DNA of 44,035 nucleotides from Akkermansiaceae bacterium UBA3385 (GCA_002358905.1 DEPT01000038.1:1-44035), one strand, 5' to 3'; shown: positions 6,701 to 16,968, numbered from the stretch's first letter. A program made the numbers and translations. The notes: generated by a model not told the origin, from the letters alone.

Positions 6701-7776
6701 TTTCCGGTACTGCCAACAAAAACATGAAGGATAAGGTGACGCTCTCCTGGAACACACCTCCCGCACCACAGGCACCGCAGGCCCCTCCTGCGCCCAAGCA
6801 ACAGAGCAGCCCGGCTCCCGTTGTTATTGAGCAGAAGGAACAGGCCCCCGCCCCTGCTCCGGAAAAGGCACCTGAACTCAGGCCTTCCTCCACGCCTGAG
6901 CCCAAGGCTGACAACAAGCCCGCTACCCCAGAGCCGGAAAAGGAACCCACCCCTGCACCGAAGAAAAAGGGCGGTTTTGGCGCTGCATTTGTCGATTTCC
7001 TGCTAGTCATGATTCTGCTGGGCGCTATTGGCGGCGGCGTATGGTATGTGCACCAGCAGGCGGAACAGTACCGTGTCCCCACCCCGCTGGAACTGGCTCA
7101 GAAAGAACACCTGGAACTCTGCAAGCAGCACGAGCAACTGCAGGATGCCGCGTATAAGGCAGACGAGCAGCTGCACATGCGCCAGCGCATTGCGCATCTG
7201 GACTCACAGCTGGATGCCCTGAACCGCCAGCTGGCAGAGCACAAGCAGGGCATTGAAGCCGAACGTGGCCGTGTCCTGTCCCTGCAGCGCGAAATCATCC
7301 AGGAAGACAAGACCTCCCGCAGCGTAGCCAAAAACCTGCTCATCGGGCTTCCCGTAGGCAATGTATCAACCACTAATGGGCGAGCCTACCACAATGCCAT
7401 TATTCACCGCCTGGAGTCAGGCCGTATCACCCTACGCACACCGCAGGGGCAGGTCCGATTCCCCGTGTCCCAGCTGGTCAAGGATAATCTGCCGGACATG
7501 GCCCGCTATGCTTTCGGACTGGACGATATGGTGGATATGAGCGATTTTGAGGCCATGCCCGGCGTCTCTGCACCCAAAAAACAACGCAGCGGCAAAATTA
7601 TTGCCCCCCGCAAGCCCTCTACTCAGATAACCGAGCCCAATTACGAGCCTGAATCCGGAGCTCCGGTAGTAGACGCCCCCTCTCAGCCAGCTACCATCAC
7701 CGTAGAACCAGGGCTCACCCCCGAGGACGATGGTTCCTGGCAAGCGCCGCAGGAAGCTCTCCCCATCGGAGAATAA
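6697..7776 (+). CDS. Single-pass membrane protein with Pro-rich N-terminus and coiled coil
   Basis: Protein of 359 residues. Residues about 20-90 are very rich in Pro, Ala, Lys and Glu and presumably cytoplasmic and extended. One membrane helix follows (about 97-118, FVDFLLVMILLGAIGGGVWY), then a periplasmic coiled coil (about 125-210) and a small domain (about 215-275, GRAYHNAIIHRLESGRITLR) that may form beta strands. The C-terminal 80 residues are Pro/Ser/Glu-rich and probably disordered. It overlaps the preceding lipoprotein gene by four bases. Both have coiled coils, so a periplasmic complex is plausible. Family not recognised. Confidence 0.75.
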   Translation: MISGTANKNMKDKVTLSWNTPPAPQAPQAPPAPKQQSSPAPVVIEQKEQAPAPAPEKAPELRPSSTPEPKADNKPATPEPEKEPTPAPKKKGGFGAAFVDFLLVMILLGAIGGGVWYVHQQAEQYRVPTPLELAQKEHLELCKQHEQLQDAAYKADEQLHMRQRIAHLDSQLDALNRQLAEHKQGIEAERGRVLSLQREIIQEDKTSRSVAKNLLIGLPVGNVSTTNGRAYHNAIIHRLESGRITLRTPQGQVRFPVSQLVKDNLPDMARYAFGLDDMVDMSDFEAMPGVSAPKKQRSGKIIAPRKPSTQITEPNYEPESGAPVVDAPSQPATITVEPGLTPEDDGSWQAPQEALPIGE

Positions 7777-7800
7777 CCCCCGAGGTTCACATCCAATTTC

Positions 7801-7833
7801 AATCCAGCCTTTCCCAGAAAAGGCTGGATTTTT
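7801..7833. terminator. Terminator between convergent genes
   Basis: AATCCAGCCTTT (7801-7812) pairs with AAAGGCTGGATT (7819-7830) and is followed by TTT. The A run on the left makes it usable in both directions, serving the genes ending at 7776 and 7836. Confidence 0.85.
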
Positions 7834-7835
7834 CG

Positions 7836-8426
7836 TTAACGCGTCTCAAGAATGGCTGCGTTGAGTTTTTCCAGCGCAGCCCCCACCTCGGCATCCGCGC
7901 TGCAACACGTAATCGACATAGCCTCGATGCGCTTGAATGTCAGATACAGGAGACTGGTATCCCATGTTGTGATTTCGGCGCTGGAGCACCGGAGCAGCGT
8001 ACGCTCCAGCAGCGCCCGGACACCGCGATGAAACGCCGTTTCGTCCATCTCGCATTCATACAGCGGCTCCAGCTCGTCCATCTCCAGCGGAGGCAACTCG
8101 CCATCACACATGAACCCATGTGGAACCCCGAATCGGAGTACCCGGCACAGTCGTTCAGAAGAGCATATAATGGGCTCCGTCCTGAACTCGTTGTAGAAGC
8201 GCCTCATATCCAGCATCTTCTCATACAAGAGGATATGCAAAACATGGTGGCAGAGCTCCCAGGCGCATTCGTTCATATGCCGCTCATAACGCCACACCAG
8301 CAGCAGGTGCTCATCATCCTGATACGCACTGGGCATGGGGCAGTGCCCTGCCCGCAGAATGGCAGAGATTTCCTGCCAGGCAGATACACCAGCAAACGGA
8401 AACTGAATCGCAAAGAATTCTCTCAT
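7836..8426 (-). CDS. Hypothetical protein
   Basis: Predicted 196 residues starting MREFFAIQFPF; family not recognised. It is mixed alpha/beta in appearance, rich in Cys, His, Glu and Arg, without signal peptide or membrane helix. It has a helical middle (HMNECAWELCHHVLHILLYEKM) and a C-terminal helix (GAALEKLNAAIL). An in-frame GTG at 8468 would start inside the terminator stem of the upstream aminopeptidase gene, so ATG 8426 is preferred. That ATG lies only 11 bases beyond the stem, leaving no room for an ordinary promoter in between; expression may depend on read-through or on a TAAAAT at 8472-8477. Confidence 0.6.
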   Translation of the reverse strand: MREFFAIQFPFAGVSAWQEISAILRAGHCPMPSAYQDDEHLLLVWRYERHMNECAWELCHHVLHILLYEKMLDMRRFYNEFRTEPIICSSERLCRVLRFGVPHGFMCDGELPPLEMDELEPLYECEMDETAFHRGVRALLERTLLRCSSAEITTWDTSLLYLTFKRIEAMSITCCSADAEVGAALEKLNAAILETR

Positions 8427-8437
8427 AAGGCAGAAAA

Positions 8438-8471
8438 GGCGTGCATCAGGAATCTCAGCCTGATGCACGCC
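8438..8471 (-). terminator. Terminator of the M42 peptidase gene
   Basis: Perfect 13 bp stem GGCGTGCATCAGG/CCTGATGCACGCC with an 8-base loop, followed on the minus strand by TTTT. It lies between the peptidase stop and the ATG at 8426, so it also forms the leader of the next gene if transcription reads through. Confidence 0.85.
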
Positions 8472-8490
8472 CCATTTTAAGTTAAATCAT

Positions 8491-9627
8491 TTACTTCTTC
8501 TTGCGGCAGCAGCACTTCTTCTTGGGTGCGGCTTCTGCGCAATCGGCCTTGGGAGCCAGAGTGCGGTTCATCTGCTTCCAGCTCCAGTCCCAGCGGGTCA
8601 GGGAAGTGAAACAGGCGGTGAGCAGGTTCACGCTGGCGTCGATGTCCACCTTGTGGGCCATTTCGATGCTCTGGTGTACGTTGCGCACGGGGATGGAGAT
8701 AGCGCCCGTCACAGAACCACCGGCGGTGAACTTCTGCATGGCACCGGCATCTGTACCACCGGCAGCGAGCAGCTCAAGCTGGTAGGGAATCTCGTTCTCC
8801 TGGCAGAGAGCCGTCATGAACTTCACCATGCGGGGGTCGGTGATGAGGGTACCATCATACACCTTCACAGCCGTGCCCTTGCCCAGCACGGTGCACTTAT
8901 CGTGAGCACCGCTGCCGGGAGTATCAAACGCGATAGTCACGTCCAGAGCGAAAGCGAAATCGGGGTTGATGGCGAGAGTGGCAGCATGAGCGCCGCGCAG
9001 GCCCACTTCCTCCTGCACCGTGAACACGGCATACAGGTCGTAGTCCGGCAGATTGCCGCTGGCCTTGATGGCACGCACCGCCTCGATGAGCATGTAGCAG
9101 CCACCGCGGTTATCAATACTCTTCACATTCAGGCAATCACCCATTTCCACAAGGTCGCCTATGCGGGTGATGGAATCACCGATGGAAACATACTTCTCCA
9201 CCTCTTCCTTGCTCAGACCAAGGTCGACCACATAATCAGTCACCTGGGGCATCTTGGTGCGCTCCTCGGGGCTCATCACGTGGATGGGCTTTACGCCCAT
9301 GCAGCCGGGCAGATTCTTGGTGCCATGCACCATCACGCGCTGAGCGGTGAGGGTCTTCGGGTCAAAGCCCCCCAGAGGAAGAATGCGGATAAAGCCGTTA
9401 TCATCGATATGGCGCACAATGAAGCCGATTTCGTCCATGTGGGCGGCGCACATAATGCTCTTTTCGGAGCACTTACCCTTGATAAGGGCCACCACATTGC
9501 CCACATTGTCCACCTTGATTTCATCGGCCAGCGGGGTCATCTCCTTGATAACCAGCTCGCGGATGCCATACTCAAAACCGGGAGCCCCGGTTGCCTCACA
9601 CAGGTCTTTGAAGAGCTGAATGTTCAT
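8491..9627 (-). CDS. M42 family metallo-aminopeptidase
   Basis: Protein of 378 residues, the usual length for M42 glutamyl/tetrahedral aminopeptidases, which trim peptides in the cytoplasm using two metal ions. Visible metal or active-site residues: AAHMDE (H63, D65), IDNRGG (D172), VQEEVG (E206, E207), ALDV (D229) and NVHQS (H319). The C-terminus carries an unusual short tail rich in Lys and Cys (KKKCCCRKKK). Start at ATG 9627 follows from the promoter, whose -10 box ends seven bases upstream. An AGGAG-like stretch upstream lies in the promoter spacer and so cannot be in the mRNA. Ends at a strong terminator. Confidence 0.92.
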   Translation of the reverse strand: MNIQLFKDLCEATGAPGFEYGIRELVIKEMTPLADEIKVDNVGNVVALIKGKCSEKSIMCAAHMDEIGFIVRHIDDNGFIRILPLGGFDPKTLTAQRVMVHGTKNLPGCMGVKPIHVMSPEERTKMPQVTDYVVDLGLSKEEVEKYVSIGDSITRIGDLVEMGDCLNVKSIDNRGGCYMLIEAVRAIKASGNLPDYDLYAVFTVQEEVGLRGAHAATLAINPDFAFALDVTIAFDTPGSGAHDKCTVLGKGTAVKVYDGTLITDPRMVKFMTALCQENEIPYQLELLAAGGTDAGAMQKFTAGGSVTGAISIPVRNVHQSIEMAHKVDIDASVNLLTACFTSLTRWDWSWKQMNRTLAPKADCAEAAPKKKCCCRKKK

Positions 9628-9634
9628 GGCGCTT

Positions 9635-9663
9635 ACTTTACTCCTTTCCACCTCACTTGGCAA
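9635..9663 (-). promoter_or_regulatory. Promoter of the M42 peptidase gene
   Basis: On the minus strand TTGCCA (9658-9663), a 17 bp spacer and TAAAGT (9635-9640), seven bases before the ATG. The spacer itself contains AAAGGAG, which resembles a ribosome binding site but would not be transcribed. Confidence 0.7.
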
Positions 9664-9715
9664 GGCCGGACTAACTTTCTGACAGGAATTTCCGCGCACA
9701 CACACGCGAAACCCC

Positions 9716-9743
9716 TTGCATTGAGAGGACAATATGCTATCAT
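9716..9743 (+). promoter_or_regulatory. Promoter of the dCMP deaminase-ABC operon
   Basis: TTGCAT (9716-9721), a 16 bp spacer and TATCAT (9738-9743), with the ATG at 9750 six bases later. It is divergent from the peptidase promoter. Confidence 0.65.
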
Positions 9744-9749
9744 ACCCAC

Positions 9750-10240
9750 ATGAACCGTCTGCCGATTCCTCAATACGTCATGGCTCTGGCCCATGTGGCT
9801 GCCCTGCGCTCCGAAGACCCTTACCGCAAAGTGGGAGCCGCTGCGCTGGATAAGGACAACCGGGTCATCGGCACAGCATACAACGGCTTGTTCCCCGGAT
9901 TCGATGCCCCGGAGGGCTTCTGGGCTTCGCGCGACGAGCGTCAGAAATTTATGCTGCACGCAGAAATCAACCTGTGCAGTCTCTTCAAGCGTGGCGAAGC
10001 TAGAATCGTGGCCTGCACCACCATGCCCTGCACCTCGTGTATGCAGGCGCTCTGTGCCCACGGGGTGAAAACCATTTACTACGGCGAGGATTACGCCGCG
10101 TCCCAGGCTCCGGCCATTGCAAAAATGTACGGCGTAGAGCTCATTAAGGTAGATGACTACCCGCTTTCCTCCCGTTTTCCGCTCGTAGCAGCAAAGAACG
10201 AAACGCCCTGCGATTGCGAGCAAAACGACCACCAGGCCAG

Positions 10241-10244
<4 letters not shown>
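9750..10244 (+). CDS. Deoxycytidylate (dCMP) deaminase family protein
   Basis: Protein of 164 residues with the zinc-dependent cytidine/dCMP deaminase signature: HAE at 70-72 (zinc His and catalytic Glu) and PCTSC at 93-97 (zinc Cys 94 and 97). The N-terminal part (YRKVGAAALDKDNRVIGTAYNG) matches the dCMP deaminase branch, which converts dCMP to dUMP for thymidylate synthesis. The last 20 residues (CDCEQNDHQAR end) are polar and probably unstructured. Its stop overlaps the start of the ABC ATPase gene (ATGA), so the two are co-transcribed, though no functional link is obvious. A related ComE-type deaminase is the main alternative. Confidence 0.88.
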
Positions 10245-11236
<992 letters not shown>

Positions 11237-11352
11237 AGCAAGGCCATTCGCCGTCTCCGTTTTTCCCGGCACTCATAAGGCTTTATCCTAAAATTTTCAA
11301 ACGTAGAAATCTCCGTGATTACAGGTTTTTTCCTTTACTCAGCGCACTCTAC

Positions 11353-11380
11353 TTGATATCGTTCGAAACGAGTATACATT
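11353..11380 (+). promoter_or_regulatory. Promoter of the large surface protein
   Basis: TTGATA (11353-11358), a 16 bp spacer and TACATT (11375-11380), with the ATG at 11386 six bases later. TATACA at 11373 is an alternative -10 with a shorter spacer. Confidence 0.5.
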
Positions 11381-11385
11381 CTACC

Positions 11386-14300
11386 ATGAAACTCCATTTA
11401 CCCATATCAATGCTGACGGCAATTCTTTTGCTGTGTGGTACTCAGAGTCAGGCTTTTTCTGAAATTCCGGAAGGATACACCGTAGTGCCGGTATCCTCTG
11501 CTGCGGATGTGGCAGCTTATCTCAATACAGGTTCTCATGCATTCACGGCGGACTCTTCCCTGGATCTGACAGGCTGGACTTCTACCAGCGCGAGCGGTGG
11601 CAGCGCCATTTTCCAGGTGAATGGCGATATGGTTGTGACCGCCACAGGCTCCACCCGCACCACCTTCTTCAATGGCAATACCACCAACTCTTCTCTGAGT
11701 ATCGAAAATACGGGTATGTTTGAGATGGAGAATGGTTACATCAAGGCCCATACGGTTTCTTTCTCCGGTAACGGCAGTTCTTCTGTATACATTCACGGTT
11801 CAACGTCAACCTCAACCGGTGGCGCTATTACACAGGCTACTACTTCTTCGAATTCCGGCTCCCTGGTGGTGGAAAATCAGGCTTCTGCCGTCTTTTCGGA
11901 TAACAAGGCATCGAACGGCGGTGTCATCTATCGTAAATACGGCCAATTGACATTCGACAATAACAAGCTGCTGGATTTCCAGAATAATACGGCTACAAGC
12001 AATGGCGGTGCTATCTATTGTGCAACAAGTGCAACGCTGGAGGTGACCAATAATGAAGTAGCTGTTTTCTCCGGCAACAGTGCAACCGCTAACGGTGGTG
12101 CAATCTATGCACAGAACAGCGCGGCAGGAACGACATTGAGCAACAACGGTGTGCTCAAAATTACGGATAACTCCGCTAAGCAATACGGAGCCGCCCAGTT
12201 CGGCACGGTATTGTTTGATAATAACACGGTTCTGGATGTTTCCCGCAACTCATCCACCAGTGCCGGCGGCGCTTTTTATGTCGGCACCCAAATGACCATC
12301 AGCAATTCTCAGCTGGTGCGTTTTAATGATAATAAGGCTCAGAGCCAATATGCTACCCAGGCAGGTGGCGCAATTCAGACCGGCAGCAGCGGAAAAATAT
12401 ATATACAGAACAACGGCACCGTAGAGTTCAGAAATAACCTTTCCAGTTGCACCATCAACAACCAGAAATCCACCTCAATCACAGGAAACTCCCACCTCAT
12501 CATTGCCGGTAATAGCGGCAGTAATGGTGCATTTGCCATAAGTGGCAGTGGAGATACCGTTAATATTGACAATAACATCCTCGTGGAAATCACCGGTAAC
12601 AAAGCCAGTGGTAACGCAGCTGTTATCTCTGGTGGTGTAGCCACGTTCTGCGGTAACAAGGAATTGGTTTTCACGGGGAATGACGCGGGAAGTCTTGGTG
12701 GTGCAATTTATAATTCCGTTCTTACCATTTCCGGCAATGATAAAGTGGTGTTCCGCAACAATACCCACGTGGATTCAAGCGGCAAGACCGTGCTGAACAG
12801 CATCTACGCTCTGGAGGCATCACTTGTTCTCTGCGCTACGGATAAAACCGATAGCATTACCTTCTATGATACGGTGCGTACGGAAGGTACTTCTGGTGCC
12901 ATTGTATCATTGAATAACGGTGGTGCAGGTCGCATTACTTTCTCCGGTAAATACGCGGAGGCTGACCTGGCAGCGCGCGGGGGTAATTACGATGTGACAG
13001 CCTCGCGCACCAGCGTTTTCGGTCAGGCTCTTACTGTGCAGGGCGGTGTGCTGGAAATTGCAGATTCCGCCATCATCCAGACCTCCGGGCTTTCGACCAG
13101 TGCCGGCGCTGCCATTGAATTGAATTCCGGCACGGCACAGGCAAATGTCTACATTGTTTCCAATTCTGCACTGAATGTCAGCGGCAGCAGCAGCGTGACC
13201 GGTCAGCTCTATTTCTACGAAAACGCAGACCTCAACATCACGCTCGATGCCTCGAACCTCAGCAATGCAGCTCTCGCCCTCGGTTCCAGCCTCGCAGGAA
13301 GCCTCAGCAGCGTGAATTTCAATCTCAATTCAGCAGACCTCATCGATGGTAAATACAAGGTGATGACGGGCAATGGCTCTGCCTTTGCCAATGCTGAGAA
13401 GGGACTCAGCTGGGAGGATGGCGCGCTCTACCTCACCGTGAGCGGCAATGGCAATACGTGGCACGTGCGGAACGACTTCACCTATGGCGAAGCTGTGGAA
13501 AACTCTGGCAGTCTGGCTATTTCGCTGGATGGCGGCACGATGCATCTGACTAAGGGCCTGGCCGCTGGTGTGACACTGGCTTCCACCGCCAGCACCACGC
13601 TGGAGCTGGCCGCCGGGGTGACCCTGGAGGCTTCTGCGCTCAGCGGGCTGGAACACACCATGATTCTTTCCGGCGAGGGTGTATACAATCTTGGCAACAG
13701 CACCGCCATGAATGCCACTCTTTCCAACTGGAAGGGGCAGGTGCGCGTGGGTGATGGCGATAATAGCTACACCACGATGACCAATCTGGACCTGGCCGGT
13801 CTGGGCGAGCGCGGCTCCAGCATCCGCCTGCAGGGCGTGCAGGGCAGCCTGGCTGCCGGTGAGAAAACCGTAGAGGCGGATGTGGTGCTGGCAGCCGGTA
13901 ACGGTATTGCCGCCGTGGTCATCGATTCTGCCACGGCTGAGGATTCTGTGCTGTTCACGGGAGCTGTTTCATCAGAAGGTGCGGTGAACTTCATCAATGA
14001 TGCCGCTGTGGAGCACAGCTATGAATTCTCCGGTGATGTCAGCGGCTGGCAGGGCCAGATTGTTTCTAACAAGGGCACGCTGAACCTGACCTACAGCGGA
14101 GATGCCAGACAGATTGCCACGGATGTGCGCGCGGCCGATACCGGCTCCGGCAGCGTGCTTAATCTGAAAGTGCAGAATGCAGAGACGGTTGTATTCTCCG
14201 GCGTTGTGAAAGATGCTGCTACATGGAACACCAAAGCAAACCGCACTCTGAATGTAGAGATCGACAACAGCGGCTATGAGACCATTTTCCGCAACGGAGT

Positions 14301-15102
14301 TCAGGCGGATACGGTGAAACTCTCGAATGCCTCCACCCTGGTGGCTCAGAAGGAGAATGGCACCGCCCGCGTGAGCGTGACAGCCCACAAGGGAGCTCAG
14401 GCTCAGCTGAAGGCGGTGGATGTGACCGATACCGGGCTGGCACTGCACGAAAACAACCAGAACGGCGAAACCCGCGGTCTGATGGAGAATGCTGCAGTAA
14501 TTCTTGGTGATGACACCGCAGTAGCTGCATTCCTCACAATAGACGAGGCCAGCCCTGTGAGCGCCGCCGCTTCCTACGCCGTGAGCAATATCGACTTCGT
14601 GAACACGACCCTGACGGCCATGGCAGGTTCCGGAGTAACCCTCTCCAACGTATCGTTTGATGCCGCCTCTGCCGTGAAAGGTGATGGCTCAGGCATGCAC
14701 CTGCTCGCAGGTCAGGCAAATGTTCTCACCCTGGCCAATAACCCGATGCAGGTAGACACCCAGGCCGGCACCATAACCTACACCACCACGCAGCTGGATG
14801 GCTTTACCCTGGCCGGTGGCGCCGGGCTGCTGCTGGATGCCTCTGCGCTGAATCTGCCGGCTGTGGCTTATGGTGAATATACCATGAGCATCGTGCTTGC
14901 CGGGTTCACAGCGACAGATGCAACACCCTCTGTTACTATCACGGGGCAGCGCTGGGATTCTGCCGGCACGGTGGACTACAGCTGGGCAACCGGTAATGTG
15001 GGTCTGGTGGCTACCTTTACCGCCATGGTGCCCGAGCCTGCTACATCCACCCTCAGTCTGCTGGCTCTTGCTGCGCTGGCTGCCCGCCGCCGCAGAAAAT
15101 AA
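11386..15102 (+). CDS. Large repeat-containing surface protein with PEP-CTERM-type sorting tail
   Basis: Protein of 1238 residues. A signal peptide (MKLHLPISMLTAILLLCGTQ) is followed by about 450 residues with repeated GGAI(Y/Q) and FSGN/FRNN/FNDN motifs, the GGA[ILV] and FxxN signatures of chlamydial polymorphic outer-membrane proteins, which fold as a right-handed beta helix. A further 650 residues are Gly/Ser/Thr/Ala-rich beta-strand sequence like autotransporter passengers. There is no C-terminal barrel. Instead the protein ends VPEPATSTLSLLALAALAAR then RRRK: a PEP motif, hydrophobic helix and basic stop, the layout of PEP-CTERM/exosortase tails and typical of Akkermansia surface proteins. 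It is probably exported and attached to the cell surface or matrix as an adhesin. The start is set by the signal peptide and promoter; an ATG-like start at 11212 would add 58 residues ahead of the signal. Confidence 0.88.
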   Translation: MKLHLPISMLTAILLLCGTQSQAFSEIPEGYTVVPVSSAADVAAYLNTGSHAFTADSSLDLTGWTSTSASGGSAIFQVNGDMVVTATGSTRTTFFNGNTTNSSLSIENTGMFEMENGYIKAHTVSFSGNGSSSVYIHGSTSTSTGGAITQATTSSNSGSLVVENQASAVFSDNKASNGGVIYRKYGQLTFDNNKLLDFQNNTATSNGGAIYCATSATLEVTNNEVAVFSGNSATANGGAIYAQNSAAGTTLSNNGVLKITDNSAKQYGAAQFGTVLFDNNTVLDVSRNSSTSAGGAFYVGTQMTISNSQLVRFNDNKAQSQYATQAGGAIQTGSSGKIYIQNNGTVEFRNNLSSCTINNQKSTSITGNSHLIIAGNSGSNGAFAISGSGDTVNIDNNILVEITGNKASGNAAVISGGVATFCGNKELVFTGNDAGSLGGAIYNSVLTISGNDKVVFRNNTHVDSSGKTVLNSIYALEASLVLCATDKTDSITFYDTVRTEGTSGAIVSLNNGGAGRITFSGKYAEADLAARGGNYDVTASRTSVFGQALTVQGGVLEIADSAIIQTSGLSTSAGAAIELNSGTAQANVYIVSNSALNVSGSSSVTGQLYFYENADLNITLDASNLSNAALALGSSLAGSLSSVNFNLNSADLIDGKYKVMTGNGSAFANAEKGLSWEDGALYLTVSGNGNTWHVRNDFTYGEAVENSGSLAISLDGGTMHLTKGLAAGVTLASTASTTLELAAGVTLEASALSGLEHTMILSGEGVYNLGNSTAMNATLSNWKGQVRVGDGDNSYTTMTNLDLAGLGERGSSIRLQGVQGSLAAGEKTVEADVVLAAGNGIAAVVIDSATAEDSVLFTGAVSSEGAVNFINDAAVEHSYEFSGDVSGWQGQIVSNKGTLNLTYSGDARQIATDVRAADTGSGSVLNLKVQNAETVVFSGVVKDAATWNTKANRTLNVEIDNSGYETIFRNGVQADTVKLSNASTLVAQKENGTARVSVTAHKGAQAQLKAVDVTDTGLALHENNQNGETRGLMENAAVILGDDTAVAAFLTIDEASPVSAAASYAVSNIDFVNTTLTAMAGSGVTLSNVSFDAASAVKGDGSGMHLLAGQANVLTLANNPMQVDTQAGTITYTTTQLDGFTLAGGAGLLLDASALNLPAVAYGEYTMSIVLAGFTATDATPSVTITGQRWDSAGTVDYSWATGNVGLVATFTAMVPEPATSTLSLLALAALAARRRRK

Positions 15103-15152
15103 ATCAGACTTCCGGGAACAGGGGCCCTGGCCCCTGCTCCTTAATCTGCAGG

Positions 15153-15194
15153 AAAAACAATATCCCACCCCTTTCGGGGCGGGATATTGTTTTT
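15153..15194. terminator. Bidirectional terminator
   Basis: AAAAACAATATCCC (15153-15166) pairs with GGGATATTGTTTTT (15181-15194), with an inner CCCC/GGGG stem. It separates the convergent surface-protein and ispG genes. A second palindrome, CAGGGGCC/GGCCCCTG, lies just upstream near 15119-15136. Confidence 0.9.
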
Positions 15195-15225
15195 CAGCAA
15201 GACGATATCTACGCTGAACCCAGGC

Positions 15226-16968
15226 TCAGGGCTCAACCCAGCGGCCGTGGTCCTTGATAAGCTGCACCAGGTGCTGCACGGCCTCCTCCTGCGGGATATT
15301 CATCACCACAGGGTTGTGACCTACATAGAGATTAATCTTGTTCGGTGCACCGCCCACGTAGCCGAAATCAGCATCGCTCATTTCGCCGGGACCGTTCACA
15401 ATGCAGCCCATGATGGCGATTTTGACCCCCTTCAGGTGCCCGGTGGCCTCGCGGATGCGGGCTGCGGCCTCCTGAATGTTGTAGTGAGTGCGGCCGCAGG
15501 ACGGGCAGGAAACGTACTCAGTCTTGCTCAGGCGCACGCCGGCAGCCTGCAGGATGTTGAAGCCCAGGCGGGCGGCCTTGTCCGGGTCGATCTCGCGGCG
15601 AACCAGCACGGCGTTGCCGATGCCGTCGCACAGCAGCGCACCGGCATTCACACCACCGGCCATGGGAGCAGAGAGGGAATCACGGCCATTGCAGAGCGTA
15701 TCCTTGAGCAGGATGCTATGGCGGGTGGGAATAACCGCAGCCAGCAGACGGAAGGCCTGCACCACCGGCATATCGATACCATCCTTCACCGTCACCAGCG
15801 TGGCAGGGGCATCGGCCAGTTCAGCCGCAGCAGCGGCATCGCGCGGGTCGATTTCCACGGGTGCGCAATCCTCATAGGAAGTCTCCGGCATAAAATCCTT
15901 CATCACGGCGGGGTCCAGCGCCTTGCAGGCAGCCTCGGGCAGCACCACGCGCACCGGCTCATTCCAGCCCAGGGTCACACCGCCGCGGGTAATCACTTCG
16001 GCCTTGCGCTTGTTGAATTCAAAGGGATTAAAAGCATCCGGCGCCTGAATCTCCAGCGGGGCAGCGGGAGAAGCCACGCCCGGCTGGTAGGGAGCCGCCA
16101 GCTCGAAACCGGGCTCAATCTCATACACCGGGTCCTCAGTAAGCGACACACGCAGCGTATCGCCGATACCGTCGGCCAGCAGAGAGCCCACACCCGTGGC
16201 GCTCTTGATGCGGGCATCCTCGCCTTCGCCGGCTTCGGTCACGCCCAGGTGGATGGGGTAATTCCAGTCCAGCCCCTCCTCTGCCAGGCGCTTCACGAGC
16301 AGACGGTAGGCCTGAATCATCACCTTCACATTGGAGGACTTCATGGAGAACACCAGCTGGTGGTAATCCAGCTCGCGGGCAATGCGGGCAAACTCCAGCG
16401 CGCTTTCCACCATGCCATCGGGCGTATCACCGTAGCGGTTCAGAATACGGTCGGAAAGAGAGCCGTGGTTGGCACCCAGGCGCATGGCGCGGCCGTGTTC
16501 CTTGCAGAACAGCACGAGCGGCGTGAAAGCCTTGCGGATTTTCTCAATTTCCTCCTCATACTCGTAATCGGTGTAGTCACGCTCCACAAACTTCTTCTTA
16601 TCCACGAAATTGCCGGGGTTCACACGGATTTTCTCCACCCACTTGGCAGCCTCCATGGCGGCATCGGGTTTGAAATGAATATCAGCCACCAGCGGCACCT
16701 GGCACCCGGCGGCGCGCAGCTCGCGGGCAATATTCTCCAGGTTGGCGGCATACACCTTGGTCTGCGCCGTCAGACGGATGATTTCGCACCCGGCCTCTGC
16801 CAGTGCCAGAGACTCACGCACGCATCCGGCTGTATCCAGCGTATCGCTGGTCAGCATGGACTGAATGCGGATAGGATTGGTGCCACCAATCCCCACGTTC
16901 CCCACCATCACCTCGCGGGTCAGGCGGCGCGTATACTGATAAAGACTCGGGCAATGCAAGGTGCTCAT
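15226..16968 (-). CDS. ispG: 4-hydroxy-3-methylbut-2-enyl diphosphate synthase (IspG, long form)
   Basis: Protein of 580 residues. IspG converts methylerythritol cyclodiphosphate to HMBPP in the non-mevalonate isoprenoid pathway. The N-terminal TIM-barrel part begins VMVGNVGIGGTNPIRIQSM. The C-terminal [4Fe-4S] domain keeps C488 and C491 (SCPSCGRTHYN), C522 (MGCIVNGPGE) and the nearby Glu. It is about 200 residues longer than the E. coli enzyme because of a central insertion (roughly 270-450), the three-domain form known from plants, Chlamydia and Bacteroidetes. It is transcribed alone; a promoter places the start codon about six bases after the -10 box, supporting ATG 16968. Confidence 0.95.
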   Translation of the reverse strand: MSTLHCPSLYQYTRRLTREVMVGNVGIGGTNPIRIQSMLTSDTLDTAGCVRESLALAEAGCEIIRLTAQTKVYAANLENIARELRAAGCQVPLVADIHFKPDAAMEAAKWVEKIRVNPGNFVDKKKFVERDYTDYEYEEEIEKIRKAFTPLVLFCKEHGRAMRLGANHGSLSDRILNRYGDTPDGMVESALEFARIARELDYHQLVFSMKSSNVKVMIQAYRLLVKRLAEEGLDWNYPIHLGVTEAGEGEDARIKSATGVGSLLADGIGDTLRVSLTEDPVYEIEPGFELAAPYQPGVASPAAPLEIQAPDAFNPFEFNKRKAEVITRGGVTLGWNEPVRVVLPEAACKALDPAVMKDFMPETSYEDCAPVEIDPRDAAAAAELADAPATLVTVKDGIDMPVVQAFRLLAAVIPTRHSILLKDTLCNGRDSLSAPMAGGVNAGALLCDGIGNAVLVRREIDPDKAARLGFNILQAAGVRLSKTEYVSCPSCGRTHYNIQEAAARIREATGHLKGVKIAIMGCIVNGPGEMSDADFGYVGGAPNKINLYVGHNPVVMNIPQEEAVQHLVQLIKDHGRWVEP

